Below are positions 45,657-54,645 of a DNA stretch of 64,000 nt, piece by piece (position 1 is the stretch's first letter; every line of letters starts with the position of its first letter). Origin of the DNA: Adhaeribacter aquaticus DSM 16391 (GTDB lineage Bacteria > Bacteroidota > Bacteroidia > Cytophagales > Hymenobacteraceae); the NCBI RefSeq assembly GCF_000473365.1, contig NZ_KI421517.1, forward strand, positions 1,641,606 to 1,705,605. Direction: 5' to 3'. The notes below the pieces were generated by a model that worked only from the letters and a program-made list of their open reading frames with translations, was not told the origin of the DNA and did not search any database. Made by a program: the position numbers and the translations under genes.

Positions 45657-46001
45657 ATGAAAAATAAAGTATTTCTATTTTTAGCTGCTCTTGTGCTTAT
45701 ACTGATAGTTTCAAATCCTCAAACAGAAAAGCACCAGGAAAAAGTAAGAACGGAATTATTTTCTGTCTTGTATAGTTCTTCTCAAAGAAGCAATTTTGAG
45801 AAGAACAAAAGCAATCCTCAAATGAGCTTTATAAGCAATGCCCTGAGTAAAGCAATTTCCAGAAAAAACTATGGTCTCTTTTCTGTTACTAAGGCTGCTG
45901 TAGGTGGTGAAAGTAAAACCATTGGCGTAGGATTATTAGGGGCTGTAATTTTAACAGAGGATATGAATAATTTTAAGAACGAAAAAATTAATTACTTTTA
46001 A
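45657..46001 (+). CDS. small exported or membrane-anchored hypothetical protein (114 aa)
   Basis: The N-terminus is a hydrophobic segment (MKNKVFLFLAALVLILIVSN) that may be an uncleaved anchor or a signal peptide. The rest is short and polar, ending in a glycine-rich hydrophobic run (SKTIGVGLLGAVILTEDM) that could be a second membrane segment. No family is recognised. It is separated by 178 bp from another exported gene on the same strand, and both lie between the two PAP2 paralogues. Confidence 0.6.
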   Translation: MKNKVFLFLAALVLILIVSNPQTEKHQEKVRTELFSVLYSSSQRSNFEKNKSNPQMSFISNALSKAISRKNYGLFSVTKAAVGGESKTIGVGLLGAVILTEDMNNFKNEKINYF

Positions 46002-46179
46002 ATCAAATTATTTCATTTAAAATATTTAAATTTACCTAAGAATTCTTTTTAAAATATCTAATTATTATTTTAATCTGTTGCTAAATTAGCCAGACAAATA
46101 ATAAAAGACAATCTAAAAGCCAATATAAGGCAATAAGTAGCCAAACAAAGAAAGTAATTCAATAAACAAATTTATCCCC

Positions 46180-46896
46180 ATGAAATTACTAGCTTCTCTC
46201 CTTTTCTGCTTATTTTCTTTAACCGGATTTTCCAATTCTTACCAAGATAAAAATCCTTTTGTTCGGTTCAGGCAAACAAAGGAATCTCCTGAACCAGCCG
46301 AAGATAAGATCAGTTTAGGAAAATTAAATTCTGATCAGCATTTACCACAGGAGTTTATTGCCAAAAAAGCAGATTCAGCTAATGCCAATTCCCCCGATTC
46401 TACTTCCAAAATAACTACCGAGTACCAGAATTTTTTAGTAGGTAAAAAGCAATTTTATTATACCAAATTTTTTAAAGCGCCAACCAAAGCTGAAAACGAT
46501 TTGCCCGTTAAACTTTTCAAATATTTGTCTTCGGAAACAGGATTATCAGAAGTAAAACTGGAAAACAATATAATATCAGGTAAAATAGACGAACTTAGCT
46601 TTGACACCCGGAAATATGGTAATGAACTAGCCTCTAGCGGCCTATTGCTTACTTTCCCAGTTGATGGAAAGTTTACTATACAATTTAAAGGCAGTACTTA
46701 TAGCCTACTTATTTGGGATATGGCATTTACCGATCCTCGGTTACCTCAACCAGATGGCAATAGTCTTTTTACCCGACAAGATAAAACCTTATTGGCAACA
46801 AATCCGGAAGCAATCCAGGCTATGTCTATTATGGATAAACAATTTGAGGAAATCTTTAAACTAAATGAAAGAAAAAGGTTTAGACCTGATTGGTAA
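46180..46896 (+). CDS. exported hypothetical protein (238 aa)
   Basis: A signal peptide (MKLLASLLFCLFSLTGFSNS) starts a 238-aa protein with a low-complexity serine- and aspartate-rich linker (about 60-85) and a compact C-terminal domain. That domain holds FDTRKYGNELASSGLLLTFP and YSLLIWDMAFTDPRLPQPDG. No lipobox or sorting domain is present, so it is probably periplasmic. I do not recognise the family. It may be expressed with the small protein 178 bp upstream. Confidence 0.65.
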   Translation: MKLLASLLFCLFSLTGFSNSYQDKNPFVRFRQTKESPEPAEDKISLGKLNSDQHLPQEFIAKKADSANANSPDSTSKITTEYQNFLVGKKQFYYTKFFKAPTKAENDLPVKLFKYLSSETGLSEVKLENNIISGKIDELSFDTRKYGNELASSGLLLTFPVDGKFTIQFKGSTYSLLIWDMAFTDPRLPQPDGNSLFTRQDKTLLATNPEAIQAMSIMDKQFEEIFKLNERKRFRPDW

Positions 46897-47420
46897 ATCC
46901 TGTTGGATTTATAAGAAAGCCTAACACTCCGCTACAAAAACCTGTTACTGAACAATAATAACGGATTGCCAGTAGCCCCCCCCTCCTAATTATACTTATC
47001 CCAAAAAAAATAGTACCCATAGGGCTATCATTTTTATTTTTATCTTTAATATTTCTTCCTTTATACTAGTATATACCTATAGGTGGGCTTAAAATATAAG
47101 TAATTCTACTTATTGCTTTATTCTTTCTAAGCTTCCCTTCAGTTGTTACCTCTCTATCAGGTATTCAACAAAAAGAAAATAACTCCTCAGACTTTAGGAA
47201 TTTTCATCTCTTCTTACAATATTCTTTTTAATCAATTGCGCCTCATCGTTAATAAATGCTAAAAGAGTCCTGATCTTTCTATTAATAGTATTATTCTAAT
47301 TTATTTTTTAGATTTATAAAGAATATAAATGAGTTATAGAAATTAGTTTTTGTTTATTTAAAGATGTCAATATACTAATAACTCAACTTCAAAACTTGTT
47401 TAAAGATTAACGTTTTACAT

Positions 47421-47450
47421 CAAGCGGCTCCTTAATTAAGGAGCCGCTTG
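47421..47450. repeat. 30-bp perfect palindrome
   Basis: Arms of 15 bp (CAAGCGGCTCCTTAA and its complement) meet with no loop. There is no long T-run on either side. It is 44 bp beyond the tRNA terminator, so it could be a second terminator or a binding site for a dimeric protein. Confidence 0.6.
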
Positions 47451-47493
47451 TGCTTTATAGGATTAGTTACACTTATCGTGACATTTTATAAAA

Positions 47494-47524
47494 AAAGCCC
47501 TTCTACATTTTGTAGAAGGGCTTT
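47494..47524 (-). terminator. terminator after tRNA-Leu
   Basis: A 14-bp perfect stem (AAAGCCCTTCTACA and its complement) with a TTT loop lies directly after the tRNA 3' end. On the minus strand it ends in a run of six U. Confidence 0.93.
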
Positions 47525-47526
47525 CG

Positions 47527-47610
47527 TGCGCACGGGGAGACTCGAACTCCCACGGGACAACTCCCACAGGCTTCTGAGACCTGCACGTCTACCAGTTCCG
47601 CCACGTGCGC
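47527..47610 (-). tRNA. tRNA-Leu (anticodon CAG)
   Basis: The minus strand folds as a class II tRNA. The acceptor stem GCGCACG pairs with CGTGCGC. The D-arm is GCGGAACTGGTAGACG. The anticodon arm CAGGT-CTCAGAA-GCCTG has loop CTCAGAA, giving anticodon CAG. A long variable arm (TGGGAGTTGTCCCG) and T-arm GGGAGTTCGAGTCTCCC follow. The 84-nt gene includes the A discriminator; CCA is not encoded. It is a single tRNA gene with a terminator 2 nt downstream. Confidence 0.95.
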
Positions 47611-47709
47611 ATTCTAAGAGAAAATCTCAACTGGTTTCCACTGGTAGGCCACAAAGGTAAAAGAAAATATTTAATCAGCACCACCTGTTTTTTATAAATA
47701 TTTCTTTTT

Positions 47710-48414
47710 TTAAGCTTGTTCTACTGTTTTTCTAAGTTTCCGCCCGGAGTACCGTTCAAATTTATTGAGAAAGAAAATAGCCAGAATAACCCAGATAAAT
47801 CCTGCCGCAAATCCAGCCAACACATCGGTGGCATAATGCACGTGCAGGTAAATCCGGCTAAAGCCAATGAGCAAAATCAAAGCACCTATTATAATTAAAA
47901 GCACTATTCGCCAAACTGGATTTTTTACGCGGTTCCAGATAAGATACAGCAACAAACTATAAAATGAGGCACTTATCATAGCATGTCCACTTGGAAAGCT
48001 TAATCCCGAAGATTCTACTAAATGATCGATTTCGGGCCGTTGCCTATTAAAAAAGTATTTTAAAATCAGATTTAAAGAAATACTGCCCAATGCTATTACC
48101 GGTACTTTTAACGAATACCATTTATGGCGCCGGACAAACAAAAAATAAAATATCAAAATAAGAGAAACCGCGCTAATAAAATTACGGGACGCAAAAAAAG
48201 TAATCACAACCATAAACCTGGTAAAAGCATCTGAACCTAAACTATCCGCCCAGGCAAATGCGCGACTATCAAACTTTAAATCCGTTCCAGCCAGAATCTG
48301 GTGCCCAAGCAATAAAAACACGCAAACGCAAGCCAGAAACATCCCTAATATAAATATTAGTTCTACCGTAAATAAGGCAAATATCGCTACTGTTCTTCTA
48401 ATTAGTCGGTCCAT
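47710..48414 (-). CDS. PAP2 family phosphatase, paralogue B
   Basis: This 234-aa six-helix membrane phosphatase has PAP2 motifs KYFFNRQRPE, SFPSGHAMI and SRIYLHVHYATDV. It matches paralogue A (44712-45440) along its length, with the loop DHLVESSGLSFPSGHAM in place of AFYEQSGLSFPSGHAM. The two may share a substrate such as undecaprenyl pyrophosphate or differ in timing of expression. The tRNA-Leu gene lies 100 bp downstream on the same strand. Confidence 0.92.
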   Translation of the reverse strand: MDRLIRRTVAIFALFTVELIFILGMFLACVCVFLLLGHQILAGTDLKFDSRAFAWADSLGSDAFTRFMVVITFFASRNFISAVSLILIFYFLFVRRHKWYSLKVPVIALGSISLNLILKYFFNRQRPEIDHLVESSGLSFPSGHAMISASFYSLLLYLIWNRVKNPVWRIVLLIIIGALILLIGFSRIYLHVHYATDVLAGFAAGFIWVILAIFFLNKFERYSGRKLRKTVEQA

Positions 48415-48497
48415 AGTAGCGGATTTATACGTATAATTTTTGGTGCAGATATAACTTAACCTAAATTCATTGGCACAATAGGTAAACCATTAAATTT

Positions 48498-49046
48498 ATG
48501 AGATTATTTATAGCCGTTCCTCTCGACCAATACATAAAGCTAAACCTAGTTAAACTGCGTGAGGGATATAAAACAGCAGAAATCAGGTTTATACCAGAAG
48601 AGAATTTACATTTAACCTTACATTTTATTGGTGATTACCCGGAAAACAAGGTACCGGAATTAGCTAAGCTCCTCCAGGAAATAGCCAGCTTCCAATCAAC
48701 TTTCGACCTTACTTTCCAGGAAATCGCTCCTGGGCCAACTTTGCGGTCGCCAAGGTTAATCTGGGCACGGTTTCAGGAAAATAAATTATATGAGGAATTG
48801 GCAACTAAAATATGTGCCGCTATGCATGCTCCTCCGGGAGCACATGGCAAATTTATTCCCCATGTTACCCTGGCCCGCTTCCGGAAAGATACTAATAAAC
48901 CCCAAAACCTGTCCATTATTACATCAGATGAACCTCCCGTATTTTCAGTAACCTCTTTTGCTTTATGGAGTTCTGAGTTACAAACCCCGCATCCCCGGTA
49001 CAGCATTATACAGGAATTTAATTTCGGACCTCCTGCCAGCGGGTAA
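48498..49046 (+). CDS. thpR: RNA 2',3'-cyclic phosphodiesterase
   Basis: This is the 2H phosphoesterase ThpR (LigT) of 182 aa. Both catalytic HxT motifs are present: H38-L-T40 in ENLHLTLHFIGDY and H122-V-T124 in FIPHVTLARFRK. The enzyme hydrolyses 2',3'-cyclic phosphate RNA ends and can ligate half-tRNAs in reverse. It is divergent from PAP2 paralogue B and is followed after 60 bp by the CinA-type gene on the same strand; these two are common neighbours in bacteria. Confidence 0.94.
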   Translation: MRLFIAVPLDQYIKLNLVKLREGYKTAEIRFIPEENLHLTLHFIGDYPENKVPELAKLLQEIASFQSTFDLTFQEIAPGPTLRSPRLIWARFQENKLYEELATKICAAMHAPPGAHGKFIPHVTLARFRKDTNKPQNLSIITSDEPPVFSVTSFALWSSELQTPHPRYSIIQEFNFGPPASG

Positions 49047-49106
49047 AACTTATCAGATTAAAAGGTAGTAATAGGGCTATTATAATTTATTGATTCTTTT
49101 ATAGCT

Positions 49107-49601
49107 ATGACGCAATCTGATTTAACCCGGTTGGTAATGAAACTGAAAGACAAAGGCCAAACCATTGCCTTTGCCGAAAGTATTACCGGTGGTATGTTAG
49201 TTTCGGAATTTATTAAAGCCAAAGGCACCAGCGACGTATTATTAGGCAGTATTGTAACCTATGCCGAAGAAGTAAAACAAAAAGTATTAGGCGTAAAAAG
49301 GCAAACGCTGAAGCTATACACTGCAGAGTCGCAACAGGTAACAAACGAAATGGTAATTGGCTTAAATAAATTATTGAAGGCTAATGTTTCCGTGGCAGTT
49401 ACCGGTTTAGGTGGTGTAGGGGCTTCAGAATCTAAAGAAAAACCAGTAGGAACCGTTTTTTTCTCTATTCTTTGCGAAGGGAAAGTAGAAGAATACCGTG
49501 AGGTATTTGATGGCAATAGCACAACTATACGGAAACAGGCAGCCGATTTTATCTTCCAGAAAATAGAAGCTACCCTCGACCGCCATTTTGAACACCAATA
49601 A
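49107..49601 (+). CDS. CinA C-terminal family protein (nicotinamide-nucleotide amidohydrolase, PncC-like)
   Basis: This stand-alone CinA C-terminal domain of 164 aa has the active-site segment AFAESITGGMLVSEFI (E24, S25, T27-G-G), followed by GSIVTYAEEVKQKVLGV and KPVGTVFFSI. Known members deamidate NMN to nicotinic acid mononucleotide in the pyridine-nucleotide cycle. The usual TGxAGPGG loop is replaced by TGLGGVGASES, so catalytic efficiency or substrate may differ. The N-terminal CinA domain is absent, as in E. coli PncC. Confidence 0.85.
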   Translation: MTQSDLTRLVMKLKDKGQTIAFAESITGGMLVSEFIKAKGTSDVLLGSIVTYAEEVKQKVLGVKRQTLKLYTAESQQVTNEMVIGLNKLLKANVSVAVTGLGGVGASESKEKPVGTVFFSILCEGKVEEYREVFDGNSTTIRKQAADFIFQKIEATLDRHFEHQ

Positions 49602-49621
49602 CTTTTTAAATTAATATTTAC

Positions 49622-50512
49622 TTAGGCCGGTAAATTTTTCAGGAATAAGTAAAGTGATTTAATTTCAGTATCGGTAAATTGTTTTGCCATAGGCCAGGGC
49701 ATAAATTGAGGATCAAGTTTTTTACCTTCCGGGGTTACTCCTGTCCGTAAAGTTTCTATAAACTGAGATTCCGTCCATTTACCAACACTGCCAGTTCTGG
49801 TAATATTAGGCACTTGCGGCGAACCCGGAATTAAAGGTTCTCCTCCCGTAAAAGTATCGCGGTGGCAACCCGTACAAGAAATTGCCAGGTATTTACCATA
49901 GGCAGGTGTTACTTCAGGTTTTACGACATCTATACCAGGCGCAGCATGATCCACTTTTTCTGCCGAAACCAATGGAAACTTATCAAAATTAGCTAATACA
50001 TAAATAACCGGTTTTAAGGTAATAGCTGGCACCTCATTATCAACAGCTGGCCGGGATTTGATATAAGCTATTAAAGCGCCTAAGTCTTCATTAGATAAAG
50101 AATTATACTCATAGGAAGGCATTAATTTCAAGGATTTCCCATCTTTCCCGATGCCATGCTTAATGGCCCGCACAAAATCCTGATCGGTATAAGAGGTGTA
50201 TCGGGTAGTTAAGCCACCTTTTCCAGTGGTTAAGTTAGGAGCCACTAATTTTCCTAAACCCGGATCATCAATTATAATTCTTCCTTCGTAATTTACATTA
50301 TGGCAATCGTTACATCCCTTAATGTTGGCAATGTGCTCTCCAAGAACAATGGCAGCTGAATCGGAAGGAATTTTAACAGGCTTTACAGCAACTTCATTGT
50401 ATTGTTTGTTTAATCTTCCTTCCACCCGGAAGTAAATAAAGGCGTAAGCCACTAATAAAATGGCTATTAAAGTTCCCAGGATTATACCTGCCCATTTAAA
50501 GATTTTTTTCAT
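49622..50512 (-). CDS. membrane-anchored dihaem cytochrome c
   Basis: This 296-aa protein has one N-terminal membrane anchor (WAGIILGTLIAILLVAYAF) and two class I cytochrome c domains exposed to the periplasm. Haem motifs are CNDCH (domain 1) and CTGCH (domain 2). Likely Met ligands are in SLKLMPSYEYNS and PQFMPWPMA. Such proteins donate electrons to oxidases or dehydrogenases. No partner enzyme gene is adjacent, so the partner is unknown. Confidence 0.9.
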   Translation of the reverse strand: MKKIFKWAGIILGTLIAILLVAYAFIYFRVEGRLNKQYNEVAVKPVKIPSDSAAIVLGEHIANIKGCNDCHNVNYEGRIIIDDPGLGKLVAPNLTTGKGGLTTRYTSYTDQDFVRAIKHGIGKDGKSLKLMPSYEYNSLSNEDLGALIAYIKSRPAVDNEVPAITLKPVIYVLANFDKFPLVSAEKVDHAAPGIDVVKPEVTPAYGKYLAISCTGCHRDTFTGGEPLIPGSPQVPNITRTGSVGKWTESQFIETLRTGVTPEGKKLDPQFMPWPMAKQFTDTEIKSLYLFLKNLPA

Positions 50513-50620
50513 GACAACATAAGGAAAGGGTTGGCGATTAATAATATTAGAGAATTAAAATATTACATAAATGCTTAAAAGTCAAGCATAAATAATAATT
50601 TATTTAAAATTTATCCTTTC

Positions 50621-51271
50621 ATGAATGCCCCTCAGTTTAATGAAGTAGCTCCCTTTTATGATGCTTTAGCCAGGCTGGTGTTTGGTCAGGAAATTATAAA
50701 GGCGCAACAGGCTTTTTTGGGAAATATAAGCCAAGAGGCCAAAATTTTAATAATCGGCGGCGGTACTGGTAATATCCTGAAGGAAATAACCCGGAGAAAC
50801 ACAAAGGCTGATATTCTTTTTTTAGAAGCTTCTTCCAAAATGCTCCAAAAGGCTAAGAAAGTAATTCCTCCACCTGATTATACCGGGCGAATTGAGTTCC
50901 GATTAGGTACGGAAAAAAGTATTTCGGAAGAAGAAAAGTTTAAGGTGGTGCTAACCCCCTTTTTTCTGGATTTATTTGCGGCTAAACCATTACAGGAAAT
51001 AACAGATATTTTATATAATGCTTTGGTACCCGGAGGTTATTGGCTGGTAACTGATTTTGTTTATCCCTCCGGAGCTGTACATAAAAAAGTCTGGGCTGCT
51101 GTTTTGTTTTCGAGTATGTATCTTTTCTTCAGAATTACGTGTAACATAACAGCGACAAAATTACCTGCCTGGGAAAACCATTTAAAGCAATACCATTTAA
51201 TTCCGTTACAGATAAGATATTTTTATAATGGACTGATAAAAACAGAACTGTTACAAAAAAACGCTAGATGA
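50621..51271 (+). CDS. class I SAM-dependent methyltransferase
   Basis: Rossmann-type methyltransferase of 216 aa: motif I ILIIGGGTGNILKEI, motif II acidic end LFLEASSKML, and a post-motif PGGYWLVTDFVYP. The N-terminus (FNEVAPFYDALARLVFGQEI) matches the ubiE-like methyltransferase group, but the substrate cannot be assigned. It is divergent from the cytochrome c gene (108 bp between starts). Confidence 0.85.
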   Translation: MNAPQFNEVAPFYDALARLVFGQEIIKAQQAFLGNISQEAKILIIGGGTGNILKEITRRNTKADILFLEASSKMLQKAKKVIPPPDYTGRIEFRLGTEKSISEEEKFKVVLTPFFLDLFAAKPLQEITDILYNALVPGGYWLVTDFVYPSGAVHKKVWAAVLFSSMYLFFRITCNITATKLPAWENHLKQYHLIPLQIRYFYNGLIKTELLQKNAR

Positions 51272-51364
51272 CTCTTTTCCAGGACAGCCGCTGCAATATT
51301 GTGCAGATAAAAGGCACGATTTTTGAAATATTTTCGTACTTTTAGTATAGTAACTTTAACATTG

Positions 51365-52021
51365 ATGACCTTGAAAGTAAAAAATATACTCCTTTACGGA
51401 CTTTTTATCCTTGTGCCTTTCCTAAGTAAAGCACAAGCGGTTTCTGAGGTTAGTGGTGCTGAACTAAATACTACGCCTCCAGCCATAGCAACACCATTAC
51501 CTGCCGATAAGCCCACTGAGGAACCTATAAAAAGAACAAATAACTTAAAACAACCTGCAAAATTACATTATGGCCTTTCAATGGGTTCACAATTTAGCAG
51601 GTTTGGTTCTGCTTTTTATATGCAACCGAGCGTTATGTTTCCGGTTAATAAACGTTTTCAGGCTTTTACCAGCTTAAATATTATTACTGCCTACGGCACA
51701 AATCATAATGGTTTCTACGGGGAAGCATCTAACGGAGGAGCGCCTATCCGAAACCAGCATTACATTGTAAATGTAGGCGGCAATTACCTGGTAAACGATC
51801 GCCTAAATATAACTGGTAGCATCTGGCGTGACCTTTCCAAAATGCCTATGCAGAACAATACGGTAAACTTATTTTCTCCTATGGGCTCATCGGGTATGCA
51901 GTTTAGAGCTCATTATAAGGTTACTGAAAATTTCTCTATTTCAGGGGGCATCCGGTATTCTGATGGCAATGGCTACAATAACCTGTATTACCCAGGATTT
52001 AATTCTCCTTTTGGCTTTTAG
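51365..52021 (+). CDS. exported hypothetical protein, probable outer-membrane beta-barrel
   Basis: ATG 51365 (MTLKVKNILLYG) gives 218 aa with a signal peptide ending near LSKAQA; a TTG 14 codons upstream is less likely. After a proline- and threonine-rich linker (about 35-60), the mature protein alternates short amphipathic strands (FYMQPSVMFPVNKRFQAFTS, then NYLVNDRLNITGSIWRDL) and ends in aromatic FGF, as outer-membrane barrels do. Perhaps eight strands. The function is unknown. Confidence 0.65.
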   Translation: MTLKVKNILLYGLFILVPFLSKAQAVSEVSGAELNTTPPAIATPLPADKPTEEPIKRTNNLKQPAKLHYGLSMGSQFSRFGSAFYMQPSVMFPVNKRFQAFTSLNIITAYGTNHNGFYGEASNGGAPIRNQHYIVNVGGNYLVNDRLNITGSIWRDLSKMPMQNNTVNLFSPMGSSGMQFRAHYKVTENFSISGGIRYSDGNGYNNLYYPGFNSPFGF

Positions 52022-52047
52022 GATCAGATAAAATATTTTTTTACGGA

Positions 52048-52080
52048 ACGGCCCAACTGGAAACAGTTTGGGCTGTTTTT
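52048..52080 (+). terminator. terminator after the barrel-like protein gene
   Basis: An imperfect stem (GGCCCAACTG / CAGTTTGGGCT, one bulged T) with loop GAAA is followed by GTTTTT. It lies 27 nt past the stop. Confidence 0.75.
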
Positions 52081-52721
52081 ATTTAGCATAAACGGGCGTT
52101 TGCACCTTGTCCTGTGCAAATAGCTTATAAATGAAACTCCGTATCAAAACTATTAAGCCGGCTGGGCCGGCAATAAAAAACAGATGGCCTGTATGCCAAC
52201 GGGGAAGAATTATTTGTATTTTACTTTAAAATATATTGCGGTGGAGATTCCCAGAAGTCCGCAACAAACAGAAAAAGCAAAAGATGATTACTGCCCGGTT
52301 GTAAAGCAGAATCCCGATATTTTTATAAACAAAGCCAATGCTCTCATTTGGCCAGATTAAATTACCTTTTTATTCAGGTTTGCTGGCATTAAACTTTCTG
52401 ATAAACCGGGTTCTTTTTAATTTACCATTTATTTAAAGAAAAACCACCGTGCCTATGGTCAGTAAGAATATTCAGAATATTCCTTAACTGCTCCGCTACC
52501 ATGACCACTGCGACCACTAGGATGAAAAATCAGTAAAGCTGATTTATGCTCAGAACCCGACAAGAATTAACAGCAATCGGCCAAGTACATGGCATTTTAT
52601 AACTTCCGGGCTTTATAGCGAAGAAATTCACTTATAACCCAGGATGCTAACGCAGGTTATTATATAGAGCCAAACCTGTACAAAACTTTAAGGAAGACAC
52701 GTATAACTTAGGCGTTTTAGC

Positions 52722-52729
52722 TAACTTTG
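52722..52729 (+). promoter_or_regulatory. candidate -7 box directly before the ABC-F gene
   Basis: TAACTTTG fits TAnnTTTG and ends 4 nt before the ATG of the ABC-F gene, which would make the mRNA leaderless. A -33 TTG is not seen at the normal distance. Confidence 0.4.
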
Positions 52730-52733
52730 TAGT

Positions 52734-54623
52734 ATGAATTACCTTTCAGCAGAATCAATTTCCAAATCCTACGGCGATAGGTGGCTTTTTCAGAACCTTA
52801 ACTTTGGCATAAACCTGGGGCAACGGATTGCCCTGGTGGGCATAAATGGATCGGGTAAATCCACACTTTTAAATGTTTTAGCTGGCCTTATCCCCCCGGA
52901 TACAGGTTCGGTGAGTGTGCGTAAAGGTATAAAGATAGGATACTTAGGACAGCAGCCGATTTTTAACGAATCCCTGACGGTGCACGAAACAATCTTTGCT
53001 ACCAGTAATGAAATACTGGCGACCATTCAGGATTATGAAAAGTGTTTAGAAGATAGCAATACATCCGCCGAGAAAATGCAAGCGGTAATGGAGCGCATGG
53101 ACGAACTGGGAGCCTGGGATTATGAATTAAAAATCACACAAATATTATCGAAACTGGGTATCCATCACCTGGATCGTCAGATTAGTCAATTATCCGGAGG
53201 ACAGCGTAAACGGGTAGCCATGGCCCGTGTGCTCATTGATGAGCCCGATTTACTAATTTTAGATGAACCTACCAACCACCTGGACCTGGATACCATTGAA
53301 TGGCTGGAAGGACTTTTATCTACCTCGCAGCAAACCTTACTAATGGTTACCCACGACCGCTATTTTTTAGATAAAGTAGCCACTGAGGTTGCCGAACTAG
53401 ATCGGGGGCAAATATTTTCTTACAAAGGAAACTACACCTATTTTGTGGAGAAAAAGGCCGAGCGGGAAGTACAACAGGACGCCGAAATAGAAAAGGCCCG
53501 GAACCTGATGCGCAAAGAACTGGACTGGATGCGCCGGCAACCAAAAGCCCGGGGTACCAAATCAAAATCCCGGATAGATGCTTTTTATGATTTAAAAGAT
53601 AAAGCTAATAGCAAAGTAACCACCACCAACCTGGAGCTGTCGGTTAAAACAACCCGCCAGGGCGGAAAGATTATTGAGGTTGATCATATCAATAAATCAT
53701 TTGGCGAGAAAAGAGTAATAAATGATTTCTCCTATGTATTTAAAAAGAAAGACCGTATTGGTATAATTGGTCAGAACGGGGCTGGCAAAACAACTTTCTT
53801 AAATATACTTACTGGTAAATTACAACCTGATAGCGGTGAAATAGCTACCGGCGAAACTACTGTTTTTGGTTACTATACCCAGGATGAACTTACTTTCCGG
53901 GACGACCAACGGGTAATTGATGTAGTAAAAGAAATAGCAGAAGTAGTAGAAACCGGAAAAGGCGAAACCATTACAGCTGCTCAATTTCTGCAGCATTTCC
54001 AGTTTAGCCCGGCTATGCAATACACCTATGTAAGCAAACTTAGCGGAGGGGAAAAGCGCCGGTTACAATTATTACGGGTACTTATCAAAAACCCAAACTT
54101 CCTTATTCTGGATGAACCTACTAACGACCTGGATATTATTACCTTAAATATTCTGGAAGACTTCCTGCTAAACTTTGGAGGCTGCTTACTTATTGTTTCG
54201 CACGACCGGTATTTTATGGACCAATTGGTGGAGCACATATTTGTTTTTGATGGCGAAGGAAATATTAAAAGCTTTCCTGGTAATTACACAGATTACCGCG
54301 AATATCTAGCCGAACAGGAAAAAGAAGAAAAAGAAAAGCCGGAAACAAAACCTGTAGTGCCGGCACCGGCTGCACCTGTTGCCATGCCAGGTACTACTGA
54401 AAAGAAAAGGAAACTCTCTTTTAATGAAAAAAGAGAGTTTGAGCAATTAGATGAAGCTATTCAGCAATTAGAAGCCCGGAAAACAGACTTGTTTAACCAA
54501 ATGGCCAGCGAAAGCGTTGACCATAAAAAGATGGCTGAAAATGCGGCTTTATTAAAAGAAATAGAAGCTGAATTAGAAGCTAAAACAGAACGTTGGCTGG
54601 AACTGGCTGACCTGATGGATTAA
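52734..54623 (+). CDS. ABC-F family ATPase, Uup type
   Basis: This is a soluble protein of 629 aa with two ABC domains and no membrane part. Domain 1 has GINGSGKSTLLNVLAG, LSGGQRKRVAMARVL and LLILDEPTNHLDLD. Domain 2 has GQNGAGKTTFLNILTG, LSGGEKRRLQLLRVL and FLILDEPTNDLDII. The inter-domain linker and a C-terminal coiled coil (about 555-629, EFEQLDEAIQQLEARKTDLF) point to the Uup/Uup-CTD subgroup, which acts on ribosomes or DNA junctions. Both Walker B motifs keep the catalytic Glu. Ribosome-related roles are likely, and antibiotic resistance is not implied. Confidence 0.93.
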   Translation: MNYLSAESISKSYGDRWLFQNLNFGINLGQRIALVGINGSGKSTLLNVLAGLIPPDTGSVSVRKGIKIGYLGQQPIFNESLTVHETIFATSNEILATIQDYEKCLEDSNTSAEKMQAVMERMDELGAWDYELKITQILSKLGIHHLDRQISQLSGGQRKRVAMARVLIDEPDLLILDEPTNHLDLDTIEWLEGLLSTSQQTLLMVTHDRYFLDKVATEVAELDRGQIFSYKGNYTYFVEKKAEREVQQDAEIEKARNLMRKELDWMRRQPKARGTKSKSRIDAFYDLKDKANSKVTTTNLELSVKTTRQGGKIIEVDHINKSFGEKRVINDFSYVFKKKDRIGIIGQNGAGKTTFLNILTGKLQPDSGEIATGETTVFGYYTQDELTFRDDQRVIDVVKEIAEVVETGKGETITAAQFLQHFQFSPAMQYTYVSKLSGGEKRRLQLLRVLIKNPNFLILDEPTNDLDIITLNILEDFLLNFGGCLLIVSHDRYFMDQLVEHIFVFDGEGNIKSFPGNYTDYREYLAEQEKEEKEKPETKPVVPAPAAPVAMPGTTEKKRKLSFNEKREFEQLDEAIQQLEARKTDLFNQMASESVDHKKMAENAALLKEIEAELEAKTERWLELADLMD

Positions 54624-54645
54624 AAAATTTCAGCTTTAGCTACGG

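Larger units (their letters stand above)
46897..47526. other. gene-free region before tRNA-Leu
   Basis: This 630-bp AT-rich stretch shows no protein-like ORF. It has a run of eight C (46979-46986), a 30-bp perfect palindrome (47421-47450), and the tRNA terminator (47494-47524). Nothing else is recognised. Confidence 0.5.
52022..52733. other. gene-free region with possible gene remnant
   Basis: This 712-bp stretch starts with a terminator-like hairpin (52048-52080, stem of GGCCCAACTG with a loop GAAA). On the minus strand between about 52088 and 52400, pieces in different frames look like a small membrane protein (HLFFIAGPAGLIVLIRSFIY in one frame). It may be a decayed gene. No intact ORF is seen. 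The ABC-F promoter element lies at its right end. Confidence 0.4.

Noticed and set aside
47448-47660. 70-codon plus-strand frame
   Set aside because: It runs antisense through tRNA-Leu and its terminator, so it is a shadow of structured RNA.
52734-54623. Antibiotic-resistance ABC-F protein
   Set aside because: The C-terminal coiled coil and overall layout match Uup-type housekeeping members; no resistance-type interdomain extension is evident.
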